DNA from: Hanleya hanleyi
Taxonomy: Eukaryota > Mollusca > Polyplacophora > Lepidopleurida > Hanleyidae
DNA length: 64,000 nucleotides
NCBI GenBank assembly: GCA_036873755.1
Contig: JAVTVY010020578.1
Span: 1-64,000 of the forward strand
Direction: 5' to 3'
Position 1 is the first letter of the stretch, and each line of letters opens with the position of its first letter. Positions 24,404 through 36,900 of the stretch are shown here, piece by piece. Position numbers and translations under genes: made by a program. The notes under the pieces were generated by a model that saw only the letters and a program-made list of their open reading frames with translations, was not told the origin of the DNA and ran no database searches.

Positions 24404-25460
24404 TAGCATGCATACTTACACGAATTTCACCGACAGTTTGAGAGAATCGGTCTGGTTGCGGTAACATTGCAGCATCTATGTGCCAGGTCTTTGATGTTGT
24501 GTTTGGAGAACCGGCAAGTGTGATGCTGATAATCTCGGTGCTAATTCAGAGATGCCGATCTTCGTTCATCTTCTACCTTTATTATTCTCACCAGTCAGGC
24601 ATTGTAGATGATCTTCTTGTGTCGTGTTTCTTGCTCGATGTACATTGTCACCAATAGTCAGATCCATGGAGTGTTCTGAAAATTCCAATCTACATCTTTT
24701 ATGCAGGACGTACATTAGCGTGGACCATTTGTTTCCATTCTCTGTGGCTTGTTTTTTAATTCCCACTAAGCCGTTTTCTCCCAGCATTATTTTTCCGCAA
24801 AGATGTTCTGCCATCTGGCCATGGTTTGCTATATGATGGTCTTCGGGACACTTCTTTTGAGTCTGTTGCAACTTTATACTTCACAAGATAGCTCTGTTTT
24901 ACGTACTCTTTTTGCAGAACAAATCGCGATATGGAACAAGCTGGCATTTGTTCCATGAATAGGTTTTCCATACTATTGGGCTCAACTCCCTCTGTACCGG
25001 CATTTTTAACAGTTCCAAGCTGGTATCAACACTGCCATCAACATGAATGAAGCGAATATATACTTATCATCACCTGTGTAGTTTCGAAGATTATACTCCA
25101 GGCTTTCGAACGAGATATAATATGATGAAAATATTTATCTAGAAATTTTTTATTTTTGTATGCCAACGACAGGCAATCATTGAACTATATTTCAATTGTA
25201 CCGATACGATACAGAGAGGGTTAATTGTAGGATTTCATGTCAAGGTGAAGTGGTTCAAACAGAATGTGATCAAATCAGTGAACGTCAGGGACAGGTTTCT
25301 TCAAGGATGGTACTCGCCATACATGTTGCGTTATTAGTAACCGGGTTACCAGTCACATGCTACTACATATTGCTATTTGCCTTCGAGATTGACATTTCAG
25401 AGATGTTTTCTGTATTGTGTTTTATCTTATTGTTTTGTTATTTTCAAAAGGAGCCATGAA
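24404..25460 (+). pseudogene. Class A GPCR copy 4, heavily eroded
   Basis: The N-terminal TYTNFTDSL near 24415 matches MTNFT of the paralogs. 24530-24600 resembles the end of helix 1 and start of helix 2 (CAGATGCCGATCTTCGTTCATC). 24700-24790 resembles helix 3 and loop 2 (TTTCCATTCTCTGTGG, CCGTTTTCTCCCAGC). 25215-25400 resembles helices 5-6 (GTAGGATTTCATGTCAA, GTCACATGCTACTACATATTG). Many frameshifts and stops. Confidence 0.7.
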
Positions 25461-25724
25461 TCGTTGCGCAAAATGCGAAGAGAGGTACCCTAGTTCGAAT
25501 GTCCAAATACCTTCTTGTAGGATTATCTCGACTTAATGTCATTTGCATGCTCGAGTATTTTCTACTCACACAAGAGGGTACAAGGGTGGACTGAATCACA
25601 ACTGAGCTGATTTTAACCAAGAAATTGCTATGTCGGAAAAGTTTCCTCAATAAGACAAGTTTCACTTGATTCTAAGCCTCCGTTTTTTTTGGCAGCCTAA
25701 TTTCCAGAAGCGAGTTTGACATCA

Positions 25725-26118
25725 CACACTCTTAGATTGAAAACGTTGTACTTAAAACATTATAACTGTTGGAGGAGTGACAACACTTTGTAAACTGTTA
25801 TATTTGCAACACTCTTAGAGGGTGTTGAAAACAGTTGTTATATTCAATTTTATAGTTCTGTGTCAGGAGCAATATAACACTTGTATTTTACAAGTGTTAT
25901 ATTTATACTCCACAAATAAATGCCGAAAATATCGCTTTTAATCTATTGATACGGCACTGTAATGTTGGATATAACACCCTTTTCAACACTCTCTAGGAGT
26001 GTTACAAATATAACCCTTTACATAGTGTTGTAAAGTGTTCCCAAATATAACCCTTTACATAGTGTTGTAACCCCTCCAACATTTATAATGTTAAGTACAT
26101 CTCTTACATCTTAAGAGA
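25725..26118. mobile_element. MITE, ACACTCTTA-ended family, copy 1
   Basis: Inverted-repeat structure: 25725-25850 pairs imperfectly with 25975-26118 (ACACTCTTAGA at the left, TCTTAAGAGAG at the right, internal AACACTTTGTAAA, GTTGGAGGAGTG and complements). One arm has a tandem duplication of a 37-bp string (CAAATATAACCCTTTACATAG twice). Non-coding. Confidence 0.8.
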
Positions 26119-27143
26119 GCATGCAAGTAACCTTGTTCCAATGGGCCACTTTCTTTCTTGATGTCAGCTGCGTATGCTTTTGTCACCAAACATTGATTAA
26201 TGGGCGGATTTGGGACTGAGGTTGTCGAATTCCCACGCAGCGTTATCATAGTTGGTCAACATTGATGTGTGAGCGTCAAACTGATATAATCTGGGCACAC
26301 TTCTTAACTTTTTGAAGTAGATTCAAATGTCCTTCAATTTACTTGTTCGACGTTTACGCTGTTATCTTCCACGGAACTGGCCGAATCAGGCTGGCCTCAT
26401 CCGCAGATAGCCGCATCACAGCTGTCGGCGTATATCAGTACATTACCCGAGGTCATTTCCGGTATAGTGCACGGGACAAGGTCAAACAAGAGTGGCCACA
26501 ATATTCAGCTAAATCCGAATAAAACAGGTTGAAATTTCGTCTCCTCGTCGACAAGAAAAAACCTTTGTGGTCCATTATTTTCATATTGGGCTCATTTTGC
26601 GTCTAGCAGATAATTGAAAATGAAGACAACGTGGACGTACTAGACAATAATGAATTCCTTTTTTTTTAAATAATGTTTTTAGTTTTTCTGGTTATAAAAT
26701 TATTTTATTTCGAATCAGACAATTATTTAATAATGTATCATGCACTTTTTTATATTTTTGTTTATAAATAGTAAATTCGACTAATTGGTTAGCGAAATCA
26801 ATATTTGCCACCATTTAGTTGTTTTCCAAAATTACTATCCAATGCAGTCTTGCAAGAATCAAATCTATGTATATCTAATTTCAAATTTCATTCCTACGTT
26901 GTAGGTGCTAACATAGTCATATAATCTGCTTTATTATAGACGCTGATTCGTTTAAATTTTAAAAAATAAAATAAAAAATCAAGAAAATCTGCCGATGTAT
27001 AAACGTTTTAATAATTTGTAGATAAAATAGTCACCTTTTATCACATGTGTATGTTCTTCAATGTCAGCGTTTCATACTTGCCATCATCATTTCCGTTCAG
27101 TCATTTTCCATTTAGGTAAGTATCTTACATCAACATATAATTA
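26119..27143. other. AT-rich, no gene recognised
   Basis: From 26640 to 27060 the sequence is strongly AT-rich and stop-rich in all frames. No feature seen. Confidence 0.5.
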
Positions 27144-27357
27144 TACACTCTTAAAACGCAAATGTTAGATCCAACATCTAGAGTATTGGAGGAGGGAAAG
27201 CATTTAGAAAGTGTTGTTTCACCACTTTCTAGTGTTAAATGCAACATTTGCGCTGTTGCATCCAACACTCAAAATGTGGTGAAACAAAACTTTCTAAATG
27301 CTTTCCCTCCTCCAATACTCTAGATGTTAGATCTAACATTTGCGTTTTAAGAGTGTA
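27144..27357. mobile_element. MITE, ACACTCTTA-ended family, copy 2
   Basis: A nearly perfect inverted repeat of two arms of roughly 85 bp (ACACTCTTAAAACGCAAATG at the left, complement at the right; AGTATTGGAGGAGGGAAAGC inside). Flanked by TA, consistent with a TA target duplication as in Tc1/mariner-type MITEs. Long arms mean a strong hairpin if transcribed. Confidence 0.9.
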
Positions 27358-27469
27358 TATCTATCTAGTATGCTTATGGTGACACTGTCTTCGTGAACAA
27401 TTCCGTCCTTCGAATGTCAATGAGTTTGACTGCTGTTTATGATCTGAACATGCTATCCGGCTTGAAGCC

Positions 27470-28150
27470 GTCAAACTCAGGGGTCCTAGATCGCCGGAGA
27501 TGCGTTCTAAGCGTTTTCCCGGAGTTAAATCTGAACATAATGTATGCAGATTTATGGTTATATTATACAGCTCTGGGACCTCAGATGGCCTGAGATGCAT
27601 TCTGAGCGATTTCCAACAATTAAACTAACACATAATTGGCAAATATCACTATTATATTTTATTTTCTCGTTATCTTGAAAACACAATAATAATGCTTTGG
27701 GCCGATATACCTCGTAGACTAACCCACTGGCGTCGGAACGTAATTGAGAGTGATGTGGGGTCCACTATCACAACAGGCGGGGGTCCAGGGGCCGCCTAGG
27801 CCCCGGAAGCTCCGGGGTCCTAGATTGCCGGAGATGCGTTCTGAACCTTTTTCCGGAAATAATACTGATCATACTGCATGCACATGTATGATTCTATTTT
27901 CACGATTTTTTTTTCGCAACTATAAACATGCATCGATATTGAAAACATCGCATCTCATGTCTTCATCCATTTGACGTTCTAGTTATATTTAACACATAAA
28001 AAAACACATAAAAAACGATGACCTTCACATCATGGAACATTAGAACCAATATGATAGCGATTCATTTACACCAAGCTAAAATGAGCGATCCTCACAGCCT
28101 GACAGGCGAGGGACCAGGGGCCGCCTGGCCCCTTCGCTTCCGACGTCACT
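27470..28150. repeat. Degenerate GC-rich dispersed repeats
   Basis: Three or four related blocks contain GGGGTCCTAGAT-GCCGGAGATG and GATGCGTTCT (27478-27520, 27580-27605, 27815-27850) and GGGGCCGCCTGGCCCC-like strings (27787, 28115). Non-coding; the small frames inside are artefacts. Confidence 0.6.
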
Positions 28151-28299
28151 GTAACCATGTTAAAATGATTAAAACAAAACGTCATCATATCCTTTTCCGA
28201 TCCATATGTCATTTCATGACTGTGAACATTAAACTTTGGCTGAAAATATCACAATAATACTGTGTAGAATATCAAACTGTGTATCATGGACTATATCTC

Positions 28300-28435
28300 G
28301 TGGCCATGGTGAAATACTGACTAGAAAAATGAAACTAATATCACTCATCATTCTGGAAATTAAAACGTGGCCATGGTAAAATACTGACTAGAAAAAATAA
28401 AATAAACTGATATATTTTCCGGAAATGAAATATTA
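28300..28435. repeat. Tandem duplication, two units of about 75 bp
   Basis: GTGGCCATGGT-AAATACTGACTAG occurs twice (from 28299 and from 28367), followed both times by GAAAAAA/TGAAA-type sequence and TTCTGGAAAT or TTTCCGGAAAT. Confidence 0.75.
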
Positions 28436-28795
28436 CGAATGTAGTATAGCCTTCAGCAAAGCTTACATATACAGCATTCAGTTTATTACCCGTTTTGCAC
28501 TTCGCAAACGGTAGACCGAGGCTGCCGGTGCTTCATTATCAAATCCACACGCATCGAGCAGAATGAAAAAAACACACGAGTTAGTGTTAGTGGTTAATTG
28601 AATAGTAAATTCGTCTGCTTTATCCGCCTAGGGTTCTCCTGCTGTATCCGTCGAGGGTGGAGTCTCATGAACAGAGCTACAGCTCTTTCATAATCCACTT
28701 TATGACCAAAAAACGGAAAGTCGTGGTGAACCCATTGTTGAGCGAACTGACGCGTCACTACTGGAACGGAGTATGCTTACATTTCTGGAGACGGA

Positions 28796-28905
28796 CTTTT
28801 TTTATTTCTTTCTTTTCCCTTTTGCTTTCTTTATTTTGTTTTTGTTTTCGTTTTCTCTGTTTTTTTTTTTTTTTTTTTGCTTTTTCTTCTGTTTTTTTTT
28901 TTTGG
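28796..28905. repeat. T-rich low-complexity tract
   Basis: About 110 bp of almost pure T with scattered C and G. It produces a Lys-rich frame on the minus strand (28758-29162) and a Phe-rich frame on the plus strand, neither credible as a gene. Confidence 0.9.
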
Positions 28906-29621
28906 CGCGTCCAAGGTGGGGTCGTCCGCACCTGACGACCCGCCACTAACGACGCCCCTGGTCGTGAGCCAGAGTGTATCACGATGTCATTTCGAAAGAG
29001 TTGTGTTACTTCGGTTTTGATACCCGAGCCAGGATGCTGCAGTGGAACGGCCATTTTGTGTGCACTTGAAGTCATCGATACTTCGCGCATCCTATCAAGT
29101 GACGACAGCTCGTCTAGGTCAGATCCGACATTCAATAATTCGCAAATGGATTTACGAATCAATAATCAAAATATTTATTTCCGTACGCTGTGGAGTAATT
29201 ATTGTTCGTTCCCTTTCTTGTACGACACGCGTTTGCCAAGATTTAGAGCAAGTAGAGAAACCACGTATCGTGTCTAAAATCATACCGCTAGGGATACCGT
29301 AACCTTAAAGGTCTTTGGCATACTTCTAAATGAATGTTTGTTTGCAATGTATCGACCAACTTTGCCTCTGTTTGCTGTGTTGGGATTTGAGACAGATGCC
29401 ATTACCCACAAACCCATCACTTTGCATAAGTCTGTGGCATTCCTTATAACATGGAGTTTATTAGGGTCCTAATCAACTCCATTCACCATTCACCAATTCC
29501 GCATTGATGTTCAACACAAACAAGCTCAGCATAGACACTCGGCTTTCACATATATTTAATTTGATGTGATAAAAATGTGCCCGATTACAGGGACACGAGT
29601 TACATTTAGAGGACTGTATTA

Positions 29622-29911
29622 CAACACATATAAGGGAAGTGGGAAGAGGTGCCGACATACTGACAAAGCCACATGATTTCACAGTATAGTCTTCTGGTTA
29701 ACCTATTCTAAAGCACACACCAAGAATCTAACGATTCGTGATATTTGTTGTATCCCAGGTACGCTTTTTGTTGTACCTGTTCATGTGGCAACTTGGACGA
29801 CATGATCACACGGCCCCTAGAACCGGCATAAACGGTATTAGATACAAATCTGGAGCGCTGTGATGGAAATGCTCTAATAACTCGAATATTGGTAATCGGT
29901 GAGCTGTGTTG
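29622..29911 (+). repeat. Dispersed repeat, copy 2
   Basis: Reverse-complement partner of 5442-5731 over about 290 bp with only scattered differences. Probably a non-autonomous mobile element. No terminal repeats or target duplication were established. Confidence 0.8.
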
Positions 29912-31169
29912 CTGTGTATGGCTGTTCTGGTGTAGCTTATAAATCACATCTATACGGAATTACATTTTGTCCAGATGGTAGCCATGATCGTCTGTCCGGT
30001 TCACATGGGTTGCGCTTCCAATGTGCGGATATATGCTTCGACAGGTGAAGTGAATTAGAATTGATGGCTACTCTGCTTCATTCGCCCGAAGAAGCAGATA
30101 CCCACTATTTATATAGAAACACCCTTTTCAAATACTTGGTTATCTTAGAGGCGCCTCCCTTTGATATTCATTTACTGCATCCCTATACATTCCGTTTTCG
30201 GTAGATCTGTTGTCATTAACCCGTCTGGTTATATAGCTCTCTCAGTGGAATATAACCGTTGATGTTCTTAAAGCAAATTTGATTAACGCCACATCATCAG
30301 TGAACGATCGAAATTCTTGTATACATCGGCTCCGGGCGATTTGAAGTTTTTCTTTCAGCCTGGAATGAAAGGGGGTTGGTTTTCATCCCGCAATAATCAC
30401 ACCATTCGGAATGTAGAGGGCTTTCAACCATAACAATGCTGTCTCGCTCTATCTAACAAATGTGAACTAAAATGTGACATTCCTGGAGTGTTTTTTGTCA
30501 ATGAATGTCGCTTAGATGAAAACTTTTTCCTGGCTTAGTCAATTATCGGTTGTGCTTCCAGTTAATAAAAGGATAGACATATATAGATAACTTGGCATAC
30601 AGTTTTTAATTTCTGGTAATGACAAATGAAGAAATATCGACCATTGCTAATGTTGAGTATTAAACATGAACTCCTGATTCACAAATGCGTTATATTAACT
30701 TATATTCCCGATATATTGGGCAAATAGAATTTTATATTCGTGTAAACAGACAATAGTGGTGAGCCATGGAGACTGTCTACTTACTGAATACCATAATATT
30801 GCATGCATTAGCTCTTCAACCTTTAACTCGAGTGTTTCGCACATATATAGCGGCCCACGCCTGGAAGATTGCTTATGCGATCACATCAGTATACAAGAAC
30901 ATTATAAAACGTTTTATAAATCGTATAATAAGTTAATATCTACCCGGTTGGATACGCTGCTTTGCAAATATTATTCGCTTGTCTTCTTGATGGCATTGCA
31001 TTAATTCATTACGAAATTTTCTGCGCTTTGTCCTGACACTTTCAGTGGACTGCTTCGCTGTAGATCATCTGACAAACGCTTTAGTTCGATGCTTTCAGAG
31101 GGTTCTTCTTGAGATGGCTCTGCCTGCTATTCTAGTCAATAAGTAACGCATCTTGCAAATAAATCGCTG
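29912..31169. other. Intergenic; 3' half is duplicated GPCR flank
   Basis: 29912-30560 shows nothing recognisable. 30570-31169 aligns with 20566-21283 and is the presumed 5' flank of the intact receptor gene. Confidence 0.5.
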
Positions 31170-32183
31170 ATGTGGAATGCATTTTTAAATAATTCCGTTT
31201 TTACTGGGAGTGATAGGATTACTATTTTACTGACCAGAGCAGACGTGTCCATAGTCACGCCAAGAATGACTAATTTCACGAACAATACGACAGATGTCGA
31301 CCCTCCTTTGTCACACTGGAACGTCTATTATATATTGGTATTGACCCTCTCGGCCGCTGTTGTCGTTGCTGGTGTGCCAGGGAACGTGATGCTGATTCTC
31401 TCTGTCTTAAGGAAGGCAGATCTTCGTTCATCTCCTACTTTTATTATCCTCACAAGTCAGAGTTTTGGAGACCTGCTGCTCTTGCTGACTCGCGCTTTTC
31501 TCATATTCTACTATATTTTCCTTGGTGAACTTGACGATATTTTTTGCAAAGTGACCGTTTACATTTTCAGTAGCACTACGAGTATAAGCTCATGTCATCT
31601 GCTGTCATTCTCTGTGATTCGGTACCTGATTCTAACTCGGCCGTTCTTTGCCCAGCGCTACATCACCGCCAAGACAATTATATCGACGTGCTTTGTCCTT
31701 TGGGTTGTAGATTTGGCTGTTGGGACATTTGCCTTCGAGTGGGCGGGTTCGTTTGACTGGAAAACTACAGATAATATCACATACCCTGTTTGTTTGCCGA
31801 AAAACAACTGGCTTTCGGGGATCAGCCTTCTTTTCGCATTTTCCCTGACAATTGGTTTAATGATGGGATTTCACATCGCCAAAGTGAAACATCTTCGACA
31901 AAATCAAATCCAGTCTGCAAACATCAATGCCCAAAGACAAGTTTCATCAAAAATCGTGCTCGCTATTCTTCTGACATTATTGGTAGCCTGGTTACCTGGG
32001 GCCTGCTATTATATCTTCATTTATGTATTCAATGTTGGAATCCCGTCTACACTCATACATATATCCATGTTCTTAGAGATTCTGGTTCTCGCAAATAGTG
32101 CAATCAATCCATATTTGTATTTCTTTATGTCGCGGGAAAGAAGAAAGGATCTTTGTAGTCGTTCCTGTGTATGTATCCGATAA
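31170..32183 (+). CDS. Class A GPCR, intact copy
   Basis: A single-exon rhodopsin-family receptor, 337 residues from the first ATG. The ATG at 31266 (residue 33, MTNFT) matches the start shared by paralogs and gives 305 residues, so I prefer it. Sequons NFT and NTT lie just after it. Helix 1 (53-79) has GN 71-72. Helix 2 has Asp101. Cys126 and Cys208 are the expected helix 3/loop 2 disulfide pair. Helix 4 has Trp178. Helix 6 has AWLP (273-276). Helix 7 has NSAINPYLY (309-317, NPxxY). Unusual points: Ile150-Arg151-Tyr152 in place of DRY, no helix 5 proline (other copies have it), and a short Cys-rich C-tail that could be palmitoylated. It would act at the plasma membrane with a G protein. Ligand and subfamily are unknown; a peptide-receptor-like orphan is a guess. 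Confidence 0.88.
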   Translation: MWNAFLNNSVFTGSDRITILLTRADVSIVTPRMTNFTNNTTDVDPPLSHWNVYYILVLTLSAAVVVAGVPGNVMLILSVLRKADLRSSPTFIILTSQSFGDLLLLLTRAFLIFYYIFLGELDDIFCKVTVYIFSSTTSISSCHLLSFSVIRYLILTRPFFAQRYITAKTIISTCFVLWVVDLAVGTFAFEWAGSFDWKTTDNITYPVCLPKNNWLSGISLLFAFSLTIGLMMGFHIAKVKHLRQNQIQSANINAQRQVSSKIVLAILLTLLVAWLPGACYYIFIYVFNVGIPSTLIHISMFLEILVLANSAINPYLYFFMSRERRKDLCSRSCVCIR

Positions 32184-32317
32184 TAACACAAAGAGATTCT
32201 GTATGCGGACGTCGAAACCTTGCTAATATTGTAACACTGCTACAATTTCGACATCGGCTTTCGAGAGCATGTTCACTGTCGAACCATTCGAGAGCATGTT
32301 CACTGCCTGACCAATCT

Positions 32318-33527
32318 GATTAAAACTCCTCTATCCGACATGTCGCTAATTAAGATCTGGGACAGTCCCTATTTTAAATCTGTCGCGCATGTCAGACTGA
32401 CGACCAATCACAGTCCAACTTCGACAGGCGAAGGGGTGCCTATATTCAGTGGCAATATATATCGAAAATTATGGTGTGCCATGAATTTGACGGGCCCGCA
32501 TTAAAGCAGGAGCAACTGCAGATGCTTTCTTGCATGCTACGTAAAAGACACTGTATATAGCCGTTCTTCCTACCGGCTACGGAAAATCTTTTTGTTGCCG
32601 AGTGTACGGACGAGGCGCAGAAAAATCCAACCCATGCAGGCGGCTGACGAAGTTCTTGCTCTCGATTCCAGCAGTGTCCAGTCCATGAGCGATCACCGAA
32701 GATAATTATTTGCTCCCCGTTGCTCTCTCCAATGACAGACCGGGTGAAAAGATCAAGGGATATTTCTTGCACTGCTGGATATATAGGTACGGTTATTTTG
32801 TTTCATAAAATCAGTTCATATCCTATAGTCTGTCCATTTTAATTAGTCGTCTACTTTGGAGCTTGTCAAAAATCAGTAGATGTCTTTGCCTAAATTTTCT
32901 TTTTAGCAGCATGTAGAACAAACTGGACTCTACAAAATGACTACCATTCCTCCTTGATATCGATAATATATCATGCGTGAAATAACTTTGTAATTCTCTC
33001 CATATAAAACTCCAGTACAGTTGTTTCATGTACCGGGCCTCAATTACATAGAGAGACGTCATAATGTATTCATGTTTACTAGCACGAAGGTCAACACTGC
33101 CGTGTACGGTCATAGAGGAGGGTGCGTTTTATCATTCTGCAATTTCACTGGGCATGGTATATAAGCGACACTTCAACGGACCGCCTGTTTTTACTTAATA
33201 CGGAATCAATGACCTTTGTGCTAGTGAGTATGAATACATTATGACGCCTCTCTATGTAATTGAGGCCCGGTACATGAAACAAATGTACCGGAGTTTTGTA
33301 TGGGGAGAATTACAAAGTTATTTCAAGCGTGATATATTATCGATATCAAGGAGTAACGGTAGTCATTTTGTAGAGTTCAGTTTGTTCTACACCTTGCAAA
33401 AAAAAAAATTCATGCGGAGTTAACTATTGATTTTTCACAAGCTCCAAAGTAGACGACTAATTAAAATGGACAGACTTTAATTAGCGACATGTCCGACAGA
33501 GGAGCGGTTATTAAGTCTGAGTTTTAA
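32318..33527. repeat. Outer inverted-repeat ends around a foldback
   Basis: 32318-32353 (TCCGACATGTCGCTAATTAA) recurs inverted at 33478-33527. Between them lies the foldback at 32827-33476. The stretch 32354-32826 holds no recognised gene. Confidence 0.6.
32827..33476. mobile_element. Foldback/MITE with roughly 250-bp arms
   Basis: Left arm 32827-33090 pairs with right arm 33225-33476, starting AGTCTGTCCATTTTAATTAG and ending with its complement. Inner landmarks are TGTTTCATGTACCGGGCC and its complement. The loop is about 135 bp. A third copy of one arm occurs at 53175-53322. The open frames in each arm are mirror shadows of each other and not genes. Confidence 0.88.
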
Positions 33528-33993
33528 TCAAGTTCAAGTTCTTTATTCACTCTAAACCACCAGGGTGGTACGAGAGGTACGTTACATGTGCGGAAGAGTA
33601 TTTATACACTACATTAGTAAAACATACATATACAATTATATTACTATGTTGTGGATATTCATTTTGTATATATTCTTATTCTTACACATTTGTTAACGTT
33701 TGTACAATTATATTGCGATGCATCATGCTATGTGTATTCCAACACATTCGTTAACGTATGTACAATTATATTGCTGTTATGTATATTAGTAAGCCATATG
33801 AAACAAATATGGATATAACAATTCTGTCACAAGTTGTGATATACATACATGTACATTCGTGTAGTGTTATTTTTCAGTTTGATGAAATAAGTGCCTGAAC
33901 ATTCTTAATTAATATCGATCATAACGACTATATAAAAACTAACGATATACGTATGTTAAAACATCTTGAGTTGACACATACTTATTTGTAAGA

Positions 33994-36900
33994 TTAACTA
34001 CAAATTCGCAGACCTTCTTTTACAAATTTGCTAAGTCTGGATAAAGTGCCTTTATCAACTGTTTGAAATAATTCTCGTACTTTGATTGCACTAGGTCTTG
34101 TGTAAACATGTCTGGAAAGAAAACGTTTTCTTAGAGAATTGAATGCAGGACAGGAGCAAAGCATATGGAACTCATCTCCCAGTTGTCCTGTGTTACATAA
34201 CCTGCAATATCTTTCACGTTGATTTGTGTTATTCCAACGGCCAGTCTCGATTGGCAGCCTATGGCTACTGGCTCTAAATCTGGAGAGGATAATTCTTTCT
34301 TTTCGTCCGAGTATCATTAGATATTCTTCTAATTTAAAGTCTATTTTAATAAGTTTATAAAATATTGCTTTCGATGAGTTTTGTACATCACTGTACCATT
34401 TCTGTAGGAATTGATCTTTTAGTGTTTGTTCAAGAAGTTTTGGAAAACATGCTATGTTGTTCACGGTCTGGTTATCCCATACATAGTTAAATCCGGTGTT
34501 GTATAGTATAGATTTAATGAATTCTAGCCAACGGAATGTATGGCTACTTTCTAATGAATAAAGGAATTTATACACAGTAAAACATATCTTGTTTTCGTTA
34601 CCTTGGATAATTCTTAACCAGAATGATATAGCATGGGTATATACCTTGATATATAAGGGATACACACCCAGTTCGCCATAGACCATATAGTTCGGGGTAC
34701 TTTTTTTTACTCCCAATAGTTTCTTGCAGTATTGCAGATAAAAGCTTTCTATATTGTTTAATTTTTCAAATCCCCATATTTCACAACCGTATAACAGTAT
34801 GGGTGAAACAGTTTGTTGAAATAATTTCAGTTGCAGATCCAGTGGTAATGAGAGACAGCTGGTTTTTCTTTGGACACCAAACAGAGCTTTCGTAGCCTGT
34901 GAGATGAGTTGCTTACGTGCATTTACAAATGAACCATTGTATCTTAGGAGGAGTCCTAAGTAACAGTATTCATTAACAAGCTGTACACTTTTACCTTTAA
35001 ATGTGAACGAAGAAGTCTTTTTAGGTTGACGTTTACAGATACATATTATTTTTGTTTTTAGGGTGTTAACTTCAAGTTTCCATATATCACAATATAATCC
35101 AAATGTATCAAGACCATTTTGTAATGCTGCGAGAGTTTCCGCAAGGATCACTGTGTCGTCAGCATATAACAAACAGAGTATGAGTATAAATATATTAAGT
35201 TTTTCTTCCATCTCAGCACTTAAAAATTGTAATCCTTGGAAGCCGTTTTCGTTTAAATAGTCTTCCAAGTCATTAAGAAAAAGGGAGAACAATAATGGCG
35301 ATAAATTTTCGCCCTGTCGTACACCCACATGGCAAGCAAAAAATTCACTTTTAACATTTCCGTTTGATACGCAGGACTTGATGGCTGCGTACATATTTTT
35401 AATAACAGTGAAACATTTGCCAGAAATACCATTACGTAACAATTTGTACCACAGTCCATCTCTCCATACCGTGTCAAAAGCTTTTGAGAAGTCAATGAAG
35501 GCACAGTATAATTTCTTTTTGGATTTCAGATAGTATTCAATGATACTGTGTAGGATGAATATATTATCTAATGTGGAATATCCCTTTCTGAAGCCTGTCT
35601 GCGATTCTTTTAAGATATTCATTGTGTTGCAGTAATTTCCCAGTCTGTTATTAATAATTGATGTGAATAATTTCCCCAAGCAGCTCAGAATAGTGATTGC
35701 CCTATAGTTTTCAGGATCGGTAGTATTACCTTTGTTCTTATAAATTGGTCTAATAATTCCAATCAACCATTGTTCGGGTATGCATCCACTATCAAGCACA
35801 AAATTGAATACATTTATATATACCGGGAGCATTATTTCCTTTGTTGTTTTAATATACTCATTTAGAACTTTATCCGCGCCAGCGGACTTGTTGTTCTTCA
35901 GACTGTTAATAGCCTTCAGAATTTCTTCTTCGCTAATAGGTATATCAAGATCTCTATTTGGCCTTTGTTCTGGACCATTTGGTATTGCATCGTTCGTTGC
36001 TGTCTCATCCAACGTGTTCAGCGCTTTAAAATATTCAAAAAATGGTTGTACGTCTAAAATCTTCTTTTTGTGTGTATTGCCTACTTTGTTTAATATTTTC
36101 CAGTATTCTTTAGGGTCATTAGCGTGAAGTTTTCTCAGTTCTTCGATGAATTTATATTTATAATCTCTGTAACTAGTATTCAGAGTTTTTTTATATTCTT
36201 TGCTAGCTTTACGTAAATTAAGTTTGTTTTGTTCAGTTTTATTTTGTCGATACTTGTTTTTCAGAGATAGGAAGAGCTTTCGTTTTTCGGCACACTGTTT
36301 AGTGAACCAGGGCTTAGATGTTTTGTTTGATCTTTTAGCGTTATAACCAAATGTTGTTTCTGCGCTACTAATAAAGCACATTGCTAGCTCGTGCACTATA
36401 CAATCAACCTTGACTTTCTGTTCCTCTGTGCTCGTGGTGTCTATATCTTGGCTAAGCGTCAGTATAGCTTCGTAAATGTTAGCAACCATGTCCAGATTTA
36501 TGTTCTCCAGGAACATGTCTTTTTTTGTTGGAATCCATTTTCGTATAGTTGGATGGTTACTGACGTGTTTGTTAGTTCGATTACGTGTGATGCTACCATT
36601 AATAGACACGGTGAGAACAATGGGACAGTGGATATCTGACAGTATAGGGTTAAAATCTAGGACCTCAAAATCAGTAATACATTTGAACATATACGGACTG
36701 GCTAATACGTAGTCGATCAGACTGACACCTTTCGATGTAACTTTTCCATGACAACAGTCACTCCCAATTCTACCATTTACTATGAACATATTTGTGTTCC
36801 GACAAAAATCAACAAATTTGTAACCCCATTCATTGACCCTACCTATATCCTGGGAGTGACGAATCAAATTTACACCCAAGTCCCTAAGTATTTGTGGACC

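Noticed and set aside
28758..29162. 134-codon Lys-rich ORF
   Set aside because: Over a third of it is the T-rich tract read on the opposite strand.
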